This document shows positions 49,794 to 57,712 of a DNA stretch of 64,000 nucleotides, piece after piece (the stretch's first letter is position 1; each line of letters starts with the position of its first letter). The notes under the pieces are model-generated. The model saw nothing but the letters and a program-made list of their open reading frames with translations. It was not told the origin of the DNA and searched no databases. The translations under genes were made by a program, and so were the position numbers. Source of the DNA: Tichowtungia sp964398915 (GTDB taxonomy: Bacteria > Verrucomicrobiota > Kiritimatiellia > Kiritimatiellales > Tichowtungiaceae); NCBI GenBank assembly GCA_964398915.1, contig CAYNOR010000005.1, positions 62,001-126,000 on the forward strand, given 5' to 3'.

Positions 49794-50231
49794 TTATGTG
49801 CTCTTGCTGAATGTCAGGCTGTCAACCTCGGCGGCGGCGCACGCGTCCATGACTTCGATGATCCGCTTATGCAGTGCATCTCGATCCGGCAGGAGGTTCA
49901 CAAAAAACGGTGACTTCTGAGAGGCCGCGATCTGCTTCAGCCCGCGAACCTGACTGACCAGATCATTCAGCAGGTGATCGGACATGGGAAACTGCATACC
50001 TTCGAGAATGACGGTTCCATCGGCATCAATTTCGATCATCACTTCAACCGGAACATCGATCATTTGCGACGGAGCGACGTTCGCCGGCAGAACAAACGAG
50101 ATGTCCCCCTCTTTTTTAACCAGAGATGCCGTAACCATGAAGTAAATCAATAGAAGAAATACACAGTCGATCAACGGAGCAATATCAATCGCCCCGCTAG
50201 TTTCCACATCTTCCTTTTTTACCATTCTCAT
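49794..50231 (-). CDS. ExbD/TolR-type proton-channel subunit (second)
   Basis: 145 residues: membrane helix with the essential Asp (APLIDCVFLLLIYFMVTASL), then a periplasmic beta domain. Works with ExbB/TolQ as a proton-driven motor. Sequence is well diverged from the first ExbD gene, so the two may form mixed dimers. It lies 26 bp after the first ExbD gene. Confidence 0.9.
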   Translation of the reverse strand: MRMVKKEDVETSGAIDIAPLIDCVFLLLIYFMVTASLVKKEGDISFVLPANVAPSQMIDVPVEVMIEIDADGTVILEGMQFPMSDHLLNDLVSQVRGLKQIAASQKSPFFVNLLPDRDALHKRIIEVMDACAAAEVDSLTFSKST

Positions 50232-50257
50232 AATTAAAACCCGTATAGGACCGACTC

Positions 50258-50677
50258 TTACTGCACAAATTCGCCTTTTTCAAATGCCGAATACATCAGA
50301 TCGACGGCGCCGACATCCGCACAGGCGGCCATGACATCTTCATTGATTTTGTATTTCACGTTGCCATCCGCGCGGATCATGACGCGCAACTTCGGATTAA
50401 CATCGATCTCCGCCCGAAGGAGTTCCTGCAGCTGGTTGATGGAAACCTGCTGGGATCCGGCAAACAGCTCCCCGTTTTTGTTAATCGAAATGACAACACG
50501 TCCGGTGACATCCTCCGAGACTTTTGCATAGACCGCCTGAGGCAAATCGACCGGAACTTTTTGAACTTCGACAACCGTTGCAGCTACCAGAAAGAAAATC
50601 AGCAACAGAAATACCATGTCGATCATAGGGGACATGTCCAAGGTGATATCTTCACCGAGATCTGATTTGAGTTTCAT
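50258..50677 (-). CDS. ExbD/TolR-type proton-channel subunit (first)
   Basis: 139 residues: helix with the essential Asp (MSPMIDMVFLLLIFFLV), then a periplasmic domain with DLPQAVYAKV and LRVMIRADGNVKY. Follows the ExbB-type gene by 49 bp. Standard ExbD length and layout. Confidence 0.92.
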   Translation of the reverse strand: MKLKSDLGEDITLDMSPMIDMVFLLLIFFLVAATVVEVQKVPVDLPQAVYAKVSEDVTGRVVISINKNGELFAGSQQVSINQLQELLRAEIDVNPKLRVMIRADGNVKYKINEDVMAACADVGAVDLMYSAFEKGEFVQ

Positions 50678-50726
50678 TGCAATCTCCCGCAGTCATGCAG
50701 TCAAAAAACGCTCTTTACGGAACCAT

Positions 50727-51500
50727 CTATCGGTCACTCATTTTTTCAAGAGTTTCAATATCCAGATAATTGAGCGGCTTTTTGCCGGTTTCCAGCGCAT
50801 CAAATAGATGTCCTAGATTCCGCCCCATGGTGGCCAATGTTTTGGCAAACCCTTTCTTGAAATTGAAATAAAAGGCCATCGCCGGAATTGCGATGATCAA
50901 GCCGGCGGCGGTGGTAATCAGCGCTTCCCCGATATTTGCAGCCAGCAGTTCCGGTTTACCCATCCCCTGCGTCCCCATGGTCTGGAAAGCCTTAATCATC
51001 CCGGAAACAGTTCCCAGCAGTCCGATCATAGTGGATGTCGGCCCAAGAATCGAAAGGGCGTCAATCGGCTTCATCAATTGTGTCACCTGTTCGACAGAAG
51101 CTTCTTCGACAGCCTCCTTGACCTTTGAAAAGTTGATGGTTTCGTCCAGACAGCGCTCCAGCCCGGCAGCAAAAGTATTCGTAAACATAGTCGGGTTTTT
51201 CCGGCAGTAAATCAGTGCCTGTCGAACCTTTTTCTGAAGCATCATGTCAAGCAACTCAGGCACCATTTCCGTATGCAGAAGGGCTTTAGGACGGAGAGAT
51301 AAAAAGTTTTGTATCACAAAGACCACAGACAAAAAGGAGCAGACTCCCAGCGGCCACATACACCAGCCGCCTACTTTAATCAGCTCCCACAATGTAGCAT
51401 TATCCCGCGTCATCACACTATTGACCGGTGCAACGGCCTCTTGTGCAACAGCGATTCCAGCAACCCACAGCAAGCCCATGATCCACATTCTTTTTTTCAT
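50727..51500 (-). CDS. MotA/TolQ/ExbB-type proton channel
   Basis: 257 residues: an unusual N-terminal signal-like segment (WIMGLLWVAGIAVAQ), then three membrane helices. Conserved core LGPTSTMIGLLGTVSGMIKAFQ and ANIGEALITTAAGLIIAIPAM holds the proton-path Thr and glycines. Forms the pentameric channel around ExbD dimers and converts proton flow into motion. Its ATG overlaps the upstream gene's stop by 4 bp, so it is translationally coupled. Confidence 0.92.
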   Translation of the reverse strand: MKKRMWIMGLLWVAGIAVAQEAVAPVNSVMTRDNATLWELIKVGGWCMWPLGVCSFLSVVFVIQNFLSLRPKALLHTEMVPELLDMMLQKKVRQALIYCRKNPTMFTNTFAAGLERCLDETINFSKVKEAVEEASVEQVTQLMKPIDALSILGPTSTMIGLLGTVSGMIKAFQTMGTQGMGKPELLAANIGEALITTAAGLIIAIPAMAFYFNFKKGFAKTLATMGRNLGHLFDALETGKKPLNYLDIETLEKMSDR

Positions 51501-52039
51501 TTGATACTCCCTTTCGATTCGGCTTCTTTTTTCAATTGTTCGATTTTAGACCGCAGCGCGGTCGCTTTCCCCTCAACATCTGTTCCTTCATAAATCATCT
51601 GTACCTGCCGTGCTGCCACATCAGCGGCATCGAGCATTCCCAATTCCATATAGAGCGCCGTGATCATCAGCTCGCCCTTTGCAATCCAGTCCGGGTCATT
51701 GGGATAGCGGGCAATCAGCTCGCCCGTCGTCTCAATCGCCCGTTTTGAATCCCCCCGCGCCTGTTCAATGCAGGCCTTTACAAAAAGTTTTGCGGCCGGA
51801 CCGGGGATCTGTTCCATCTGCAGCTCCGCCATCTTAAGATCTCCCGCCCGAATGGCTCCGAATGCGGCGGCAACCGGATCAACCGGTGCGGCGGCAACCG
51901 GATCAACCGGCGCGGCAGGAACCGCATCTTGAGCCATTACAGAAAGTCCGGCACTTAGAAGAAAAATCAGGCCTCCGACCCGACGGGCTCTACGGACTTT
52001 CTCTGATAACCAATAACCGATAACTAATAACTGATTCAC
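51497..52039 (-). CDS. Exported short repeat (TPR-like) protein
   Basis: 180 residues. Likely signal near residues 20-36 (VGGLIFLLSAGLSVMAQ); the first 20 residues (MNQLLVIGYWLSEKVRR) come from repeat-like DNA (GATAACCAATAACC copies at about 52003-52030) and may not be native, so the true start may be later. After a VDPVAAAPVDPVAAA repeat, helical TPR-like units (FGAIRAGDLKMAELQMEQI, ELMITALYMELGMLDAADVA). Coupled by 4-bp overlaps to genes on both sides. Confidence 0.65.
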   Translation of the reverse strand: MNQLLVIGYWLSEKVRRARRVGGLIFLLSAGLSVMAQDAVPAAPVDPVAAAPVDPVAAAFGAIRAGDLKMAELQMEQIPGPAAKLFVKACIEQARGDSKRAIETTGELIARYPNDPDWIAKGELMITALYMELGMLDAADVAARQVQMIYEGTDVEGKATALRSKIEQLKKEAESKGSIK

Positions 52040-55000
52040 AGAGCTCCCTCCGCTTCAACCGTCACAACGATGTTGGTTTGAACGCCTTGCGCCAGCAACG
52101 TGGTGATTTCCAGCACCTCGTCCACCCCTAGAATGGCTTTGGCCTCATCGGCCTGCGGCAACGTGTTGACGTATTTATCAAACAGCATGGCGCGGTAGGT
52201 GTTGCGCCGATCGTTTTCAAGTCCAAGCTTTTGGAGGCAGCGTGCGCTGGCGAGGTATCCATCGGCAGCCCACGTCCCTTTCGCATAGCCCTTGTATTGG
52301 AAATAGACGCGCTGATACCACGCAAAGGCCTGACGAGGGTCGCCCGCCTTTTCCTCGACTTCGCCCAGATAATAGGTGGCCTCGGCGTACGCCTCACCGC
52401 GCCACTCGCGCACGTTGAGCAGATCCCGGAATGTTTTACGGGCCGCGTCAAATTCCTTCCGCTGAAGCTCAATCCGGCCTTTCATTAGTTGCGCCCAGGC
52501 GGCATCGGCCTGCGTTCCATAAAGGCCCTGCGCCTCTGCGACAATCTTCATGGCCCCGTCCAGATCGCCCGCAAGAAAAAGATCATAACCGCGCAGTTTG
52601 TAGGCGGCGCGCATAAAATCGGAATCCTCAAAGTGCCCCTGGAAAATCGCCAGGATTTCCTGCGCGCGGGAATAGTCGCCTGCGGCAAAAGAGGCTTTGC
52701 AAATCACGGCAAGCACCGGGGGGGGCGCCTGCGTGAGATCGGACTGTTCAGCGATCAGTTTTCTGCCCAGTTCCAGCTCTGTTCCGTTTATCCTGGCCAG
52801 TAGCACCTGGAGCCGGAGCTTCAGGGTTTCATTGACCGCTGCATCGGCATCCGCCCGCAGACGTTCTTCCAGCTGATGGCGCGGCTCATCTTTCAGCCGT
52901 TTGGCGACTTTGGTCAGTTCTTCGATGATCAGATCGACCCCGTCCTGCAGAATGTTGCCGCCGTATTTGACGATGATGTCAAGATAGGCCTTCACCGCTT
53001 CATCCATTAAACCCTGCGCCAGCTTGATTTTCCCGATCCAATAACCCGCCTTGGCCACATCACCCGCTTCGCCCCGCCGATCAAGATAGGCTTCAATAAC
53101 GGTAATCATTTCCGGATAGCGCGATTCGAGACTGAACATCGACACCATTTGGAAAACGGCATAGGTGTCCTGCTTCGGATTGCGGGCTGAAGTAATCGCC
53201 GTTTCGTAATCGCGCTGCGCTTCATCCAGCCGGCCCTGTGAGGCCAGAATATCCCCGCGCAGACTGCATGCATCGGAATAGACCGATGATTCAGGGTATT
53301 TACTGATCACCTCGGAGAACTGCTGCTGCGCCTCGGTATTTTTTTCCAGACCGAAGAAGCAGATGCCGCTATTGAAGGTTGCTTCCGGCATCCAGGTTCC
53401 GTTCGGATAGTCGGCGCGATAAATCGCAAACTCGGCCTGAGCGTCGAGATAATTTTTCAAAAACAGTTGCGACATGGCATGCCAGTGCATCGCATTCTCC
53501 TGCTGGTGCGAGCCCGGGAACTCGGTCAGCACCCTGTTGAAATCGGCCAGCGCCTGCGGATAATTGAACAGCATCAGGTCGGCAATGGCCTGCATATAGT
53601 GGAGTTCGCATTCGTACTGCCGAACAATCCTGTCCTCTGAAGGCACAAACCCTTCGATCACCGGGAGCAGTTTCTTAATGTCTTTCCAGCGTTCCTGTTT
53701 CTGGTAGCAGCCGGTCAGCGCATGCGCCACCATGCGGGGGCCCAGACCTTCCTTATGGGATTCCAGAAACTTCATTGCGAGGGTTTCAACGCGCTCGTAT
53801 TCTTTCAGCGGATCCACCAGAACCTGCAACGACTCCGCAAAAGCCCGCAGACCCAGTTCGCTGTCCGGATCACGGGCGGCCACAATACTCAGCGCGGCCA
53901 CCGCTTCCCATGGGCGTCCGGCGTCGGCATACAGTGCGCCCGTCCGGTAGAGCACCTCATTCTCATACGGCGGCAGCGCGAGCAGTATCAGAACCAGCTC
54001 TTCGAGCTTGAGCAACTCCACCGGTTTGGGAGGCAACAGCGTCCCCTCGGTGACTTTCGATGAGCTGCTTTGCAGTAAAAAATTTGACTTTTTGTGGCCG
54101 AACAGCGTCTCGACCCGGCCCGTCTCGTTGGTAACGACTTTTATCTCAACGTCGGGAAGCCCCGCATTGCGGCGCATTTCGTTCATCTTCCCTTCCTGAT
54201 ACGTCACCAGATCTTCGCGCGGCAACACCATGCGATAGAGCAGTAACGCACTGTCGTGTTCACCTGCCTTCGCCAGAGCGGCCGCCGACTTCATCAGCGC
54301 CATATTCACACGGATATCGTAGCGGGCGTTGGTGCGGGACAGCTTCAGCACAAATGCCCCGGCCTCTTTGAAACGCTCCAGTGCGACCAGCGCGTTGACC
54401 GTTTGCATAATGGCATACCCCCGGCGGGCATCATCCGCTACATTTTCAATCACGAACTGATAGGGTGCCAGGCTATTCTCCCAGGCCTGCTGGGCCGAGC
54501 AGGCTTCCGCCAGCGTCATGTTCAGCAAAACCAGATCTTCGACCGTGTAATCCGGCTCCACCAGATCGGGAGCCTTCTCGGAAAAGCCTTCCGCAAGGTC
54601 CGCTTCAAGTTCTTTGGCCTGTTTTTCGTAGCGCTTGATCTGACGGGCCGTAAGCCCGCCCAGTTCATCCTTCGAAAGCTCGTCGTAATTGACTTTCTTT
54701 TCTTTTTTCGGAAGGTCCTTTGGCAACGGACGGGTCAAGGCATAGTTCGCGGCGGCAATACACTCCTCATACCGGCCGGCTCCATACAAATTCACCGCCA
54801 GCAGCTTATACGCCTCGCGCGGCTTATAAAGAGGAAGTTTTTCGGTGTATTGCTTTAAATGTTCCACTGCGCCAAGCGGATTCTCCAGATACGACAGGAG
54901 TTTACCGAGCTTAAGACGGACTTCCTGCATCAGGGCCAGCACCCGGTCATCCTCGGTAGCCTTCATCCGATCGAGATACTCCGTCAGGTAGGGAATCGCC

Positions 55001-55161
55001 AAACCGTAGTTTTCGGCGGACAGAACCTTCGTTGCCTCGGCCAGCAGCCCGCTGGCGCTCATCTCCGTCAGTTCCTCCTGTGAAACAGCAAAGACCCGCC
55101 CGCACAGCATGAACAGCATGCTGCCGACGACCAGACAGGAAAGAGTACGACGCAGACTCAT
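52036..55161 (-). CDS. Large periplasmic TPR protein
   Basis: 1041 residues: signal peptide (cleavage near VFAV, about residue 26), then TPR repeats over nearly the full length (such as YGLAIPYLTEYLDRM, LFNYPQALADFNRVLTEFPG, FLKNYLDAQAEFAIYRADYP). Predicted scaffold; resembles YbgF/BamD-type and Tol-associated TPR proteins in spirit only. It overlaps its neighbours by 4 bp at both ends, so it is made together with the ExbB-type motor. Confidence 0.8.
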   Translation of the reverse strand: MSLRRTLSCLVVGSMLFMLCGRVFAVSQEELTEMSASGLLAEATKVLSAENYGLAIPYLTEYLDRMKATEDDRVLALMQEVRLKLGKLLSYLENPLGAVEHLKQYTEKLPLYKPREAYKLLAVNLYGAGRYEECIAAANYALTRPLPKDLPKKEKKVNYDELSKDELGGLTARQIKRYEKQAKELEADLAEGFSEKAPDLVEPDYTVEDLVLLNMTLAEACSAQQAWENSLAPYQFVIENVADDARRGYAIMQTVNALVALERFKEAGAFVLKLSRTNARYDIRVNMALMKSAAALAKAGEHDSALLLYRMVLPREDLVTYQEGKMNEMRRNAGLPDVEIKVVTNETGRVETLFGHKKSNFLLQSSSSKVTEGTLLPPKPVELLKLEELVLILLALPPYENEVLYRTGALYADAGRPWEAVAALSIVAARDPDSELGLRAFAESLQVLVDPLKEYERVETLAMKFLESHKEGLGPRMVAHALTGCYQKQERWKDIKKLLPVIEGFVPSEDRIVRQYECELHYMQAIADLMLFNYPQALADFNRVLTEFPGSHQQENAMHWHAMSQLFLKNYLDAQAEFAIYRADYPNGTWMPEATFNSGICFFGLEKNTEAQQQFSEVISKYPESSVYSDACSLRGDILASQGRLDEAQRDYETAITSARNPKQDTYAVFQMVSMFSLESRYPEMITVIEAYLDRRGEAGDVAKAGYWIGKIKLAQGLMDEAVKAYLDIIVKYGGNILQDGVDLIIEELTKVAKRLKDEPRHQLEERLRADADAAVNETLKLRLQVLLARINGTELELGRKLIAEQSDLTQAPPPVLAVICKASFAAGDYSRAQEILAIFQGHFEDSDFMRAAYKLRGYDLFLAGDLDGAMKIVAEAQGLYGTQADAAWAQLMKGRIELQRKEFDAARKTFRDLLNVREWRGEAYAEATYYLGEVEEKAGDPRQAFAWYQRVYFQYKGYAKGTWAADGYLASARCLQKLGLENDRRNTYRAMLFDKYVNTLPQADEAKAILGVDEVLEITTLLAQGVQTNIVVTVEAEGAL

Positions 55162-55733
55162 TCTTTAACAACCTTGACATTGCTGGGAGTGGACTCCGTG
55201 CTCCCATCGAGTTGATCCTCAAACATATAATAATGCCATAGGCGAACCTGATTGGGGAAAGGCGTGGGCGTTCGCTGCGTCAACTCGTCAACCGTTTTGA
55301 CATCATCAAATTCTTCGACCAGAGGAACAAAGGTTTCGCCGTCCATGATCCCGTATTGAACGGCAAATCCTGTTACCCTTGGCCGTCCGATCTCGCCATG
55401 GGCCATGCGGAGATCCCAGTAGTCTTCCCCCTGATATTCGCTGTCATAGCCTTCCGGCGCATCGGCTGTTAATTTAACAAGGTAGCGGTTTTTCTTGTTG
55501 TCAGTCAGTTCCACAACAAAGCGGATCCGGAACCCGGTTGTGTCATCCTGGTCCTGAAAGGTGTTGATCTGAAGGATCTCAAATTTTTCACGATTCTCGT
55601 TTCTCCAGGTCTGGGTGCGGGTTCCGGCGATCTCCACGCTCTTCGACAGTCGTTTCAACTCCTTCGCCGTCAATTCCCCTGAAGAAATGAGACAGCTCGC
55701 GAAAAATATGACTATACACAAAAATGCTTTCAT
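55158..55733 (-). CDS. Exported protein of unknown function, first gene of the ExbBD-secretin locus
   Basis: 191 residues: signal peptide (MKAFLCIVIFFASCLISSGE) then a beta-rich domain (RIRFVVELTDNKKNRYLVKLT, RVTGFAVQYGIMDG). The ATG at 55733 is chosen because AAGGAG precedes it; the longer frame to 55766 has no such site. No family recognised. Its stop overlaps the TPR gene start by 4 bp. Confidence 0.6.
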   Translation of the reverse strand: MKAFLCIVIFFASCLISSGELTAKELKRLSKSVEIAGTRTQTWRNENREKFEILQINTFQDQDDTTGFRIRFVVELTDNKKNRYLVKLTADAPEGYDSEYQGEDYWDLRMAHGEIGRPRVTGFAVQYGIMDGETFVPLVEEFDDVKTVDELTQRTPTPFPNQVRLWHYYMFEDQLDGSTESTPSNVKVVKE

Positions 55734-56011
55734 CGTCACCGCTCCTTCCAGTCCATTAAACCACACCCCTCATACGGATCAAGAGGCTCCCGATTGAAAA
55801 ATGCCGTCGGGTACTGAAAATCATCTCCCCCAACCCATTTCCGATGCAACCCCGCAGAGAAAATCAACTCAAAGAGACCCTCCGCTTACGCCCTGCCCTC
55901 CTGTCCCCCTTCAGCTTCGCTAATTCTATCTGTTGATACACCTGTAAACGGTATCGGTCAATTTTTTTCCGGCGTCAGAGCTTAGAAAACTTCGTTCTTG
56001 TAACCGGGTAA
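55734..56011. other. Divergent intergenic region
   Basis: 278-bp spacer between the minus-strand ExbBD-secretin locus and the plus-strand polysaccharide locus, presumably holding both promoters. It contains TGTTGATACACC and TGTAAACGGTATCGG on the plus strand, the latter resembling one half of a LacI-type site (weak). No gene or clear palindrome seen. Confidence 0.5.
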
Positions 56012-57691
56012 ATGGATTGGTACCGTCAAAAAATGTTTATGTTTACAGTTAGAACATATTTTATCATTGCGGGGTTATTAATTGCCGGTGTTCTGCCGGG
56101 TTCAGGGCAGACCGTCTGCGAGCCTTGGGCCGCAACGGACGGGCGGGGGCGCAATGTCCCAGGCGCCAAAGAGTGCGGGCCGCCGCGTGCTGATAGATTT
56201 GTCGGTATTTTTTATTTCATCTGGATGGGTACGCATGAACAACAGGGTCCGTATAACATAACAGAGATCCTCAAGCAGCCCGCGCAAAGCCGTAAATGGG
56301 GCGGCGGCGGGCAGTTTCATTGGTGGGATCAGCCGCGTTTGGGTTACTACCTCTCCAACGACGAATGGGTGATTGCCAAGCATGCCCAGTTGCTTTCCGA
56401 TGCCGGCGTGGATGTGGTGGTGCTGGATGTTACCAATGGCTTCACGTATGACGAGTACTATCTGACCGTGTGCAAGGTTTATCGCGAAATTCGCGCCGCA
56501 GGCGGAAAAACTCCGCAGATTGCTTTTCTGACAAATAGCCGTGGAAAAGAAGTGACGCAACGGATTTATCAGGACTTTTATCAAAAAAATCTCTATGCGG
56601 AGATTTGGTTCCAGTGGAAGGGTAAGCCACTCATCATGACTAACCCTGAAGGATTACCAAACGAAATTCTTGATTTCTTCACCATTAGACATTCCTGGGC
56701 CTGGAGCAATCCGAAAGGCTGGTTTGGCAACGGTAAAGATAAGTGGCCATGGATTGATTATTTTCCGCAAGCCTATGGCTGGCATGAGTCTCCTGATCAG
56801 GCGGAATATGTGCCGGTAACGGTGGCCGAGCATGCGGCGAACGGTGTCGGACGAAGCCAAAGAAACGGACGGAAACCGCCGCCGTCAGAGCAGGATCCGG
56901 GCGCGGGGCTTCATTTTCAGGAACAATGGGACCGTGCGCTGAAGATCGATCCGGAATTCATCTTTATCACGGGTTGGAACGAATGGATTGCACAACGTTT
57001 CATTGCGGAGACCCCTCGCCCTTTTGCCGGTGGTGCCGTCAAACCCGGTGAGACCTGGTTTGTTGATGCGTACAATCATGAATACAGCCGGGATATCGAG
57101 CCGTTAAACGGCGGCTTCGAAGATAATTACTATTATCAGATGGTTTCCAATATTCGGAAATTCAAGGGGGTTGCACAGGAATGCAGCTGGCACGATGATC
57201 TCGGGGACACGCGCCAACGAAACCACCCCGGCTTTGCATCGGCGGGGCCTTATACCAACAACTGGGGCCGTAATGATATCGTTTCCTGTGATGTTTCTGT
57301 TAACGAAAGTAATCTTGTCTTTTCAGCGGAAACGTCCGAAACGCTGACCAAACCGAAAGACACCACCTGGATGAACCTGCTCATCCGCAATCCACGCGAA
57401 CCCGGCGACAACTGGGAAGGCTTTCAGTTTCGCATCCGGCCGGAAAGCCGCACGTCCGCCGTGTTTGAACAGCGGGTTTCCAATGAGTGGAAAAAAATTG
57501 CGGACATTAAGGCGGCCTGCTCAAGCAGGAAAATCCGGCTTTCCATACCTCGGGACGTATTGGGAAAAAGTTTCCAGACATTAGAATTCAAGTGGTTCGA
57601 CAACATGCCTGAGCCGCTCGACATTCTGGACTTTATGGATCATGGCGACACCGCACCCAACAATCGGTTCCGTTATGTCTTCGAAGAATGA
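56012..57691 (+). CDS. GH71/99-like exported glycoside hydrolase-type protein
   Basis: 559 residues. Signal peptide (about residues 10-33), then a TIM-barrel-like domain with FVGIFYFIWMG at its start, DAGVDVVVLDVTNGF and FITGWNEWIAQRF (carboxylates likely catalytic), the layout of GH71/GH99-like proteins that use a strand-end Glu pair. A C-terminal beta domain of about 150 residues follows. Two TTTCCA palindromes lie inside (57144-57160, 57477-57493). Leads the operon with the sulfatase (21 bp apart). Start choice among residues 1, 8 and 10 is uncertain. Activity on a rhamnose-rich sulfated glycan is inferred from neighbours. Confidence 0.6.
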   Translation: MDWYRQKMFMFTVRTYFIIAGLLIAGVLPGSGQTVCEPWAATDGRGRNVPGAKECGPPRADRFVGIFYFIWMGTHEQQGPYNITEILKQPAQSRKWGGGGQFHWWDQPRLGYYLSNDEWVIAKHAQLLSDAGVDVVVLDVTNGFTYDEYYLTVCKVYREIRAAGGKTPQIAFLTNSRGKEVTQRIYQDFYQKNLYAEIWFQWKGKPLIMTNPEGLPNEILDFFTIRHSWAWSNPKGWFGNGKDKWPWIDYFPQAYGWHESPDQAEYVPVTVAEHAANGVGRSQRNGRKPPPSEQDPGAGLHFQEQWDRALKIDPEFIFITGWNEWIAQRFIAETPRPFAGGAVKPGETWFVDAYNHEYSRDIEPLNGGFEDNYYYQMVSNIRKFKGVAQECSWHDDLGDTRQRNHPGFASAGPYTNNWGRNDIVSCDVSVNESNLVFSAETSETLTKPKDTTWMNLLIRNPREPGDNWEGFQFRIRPESRTSAVFEQRVSNEWKKIADIKAACSSRKIRLSIPRDVLGKSFQTLEFKWFDNMPEPLDILDFMDHGDTAPNNRFRYVFEE

Positions 57692-57712
57692 ACACCACAG
57701 AAGGGAATACTA

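Noticed and set aside
51971..51993. REP unit near the start of the short repeat protein
   Set aside because: GTAG foot is present on the minus strand, but only about 4-5 bp of stem can form, so it was not called.
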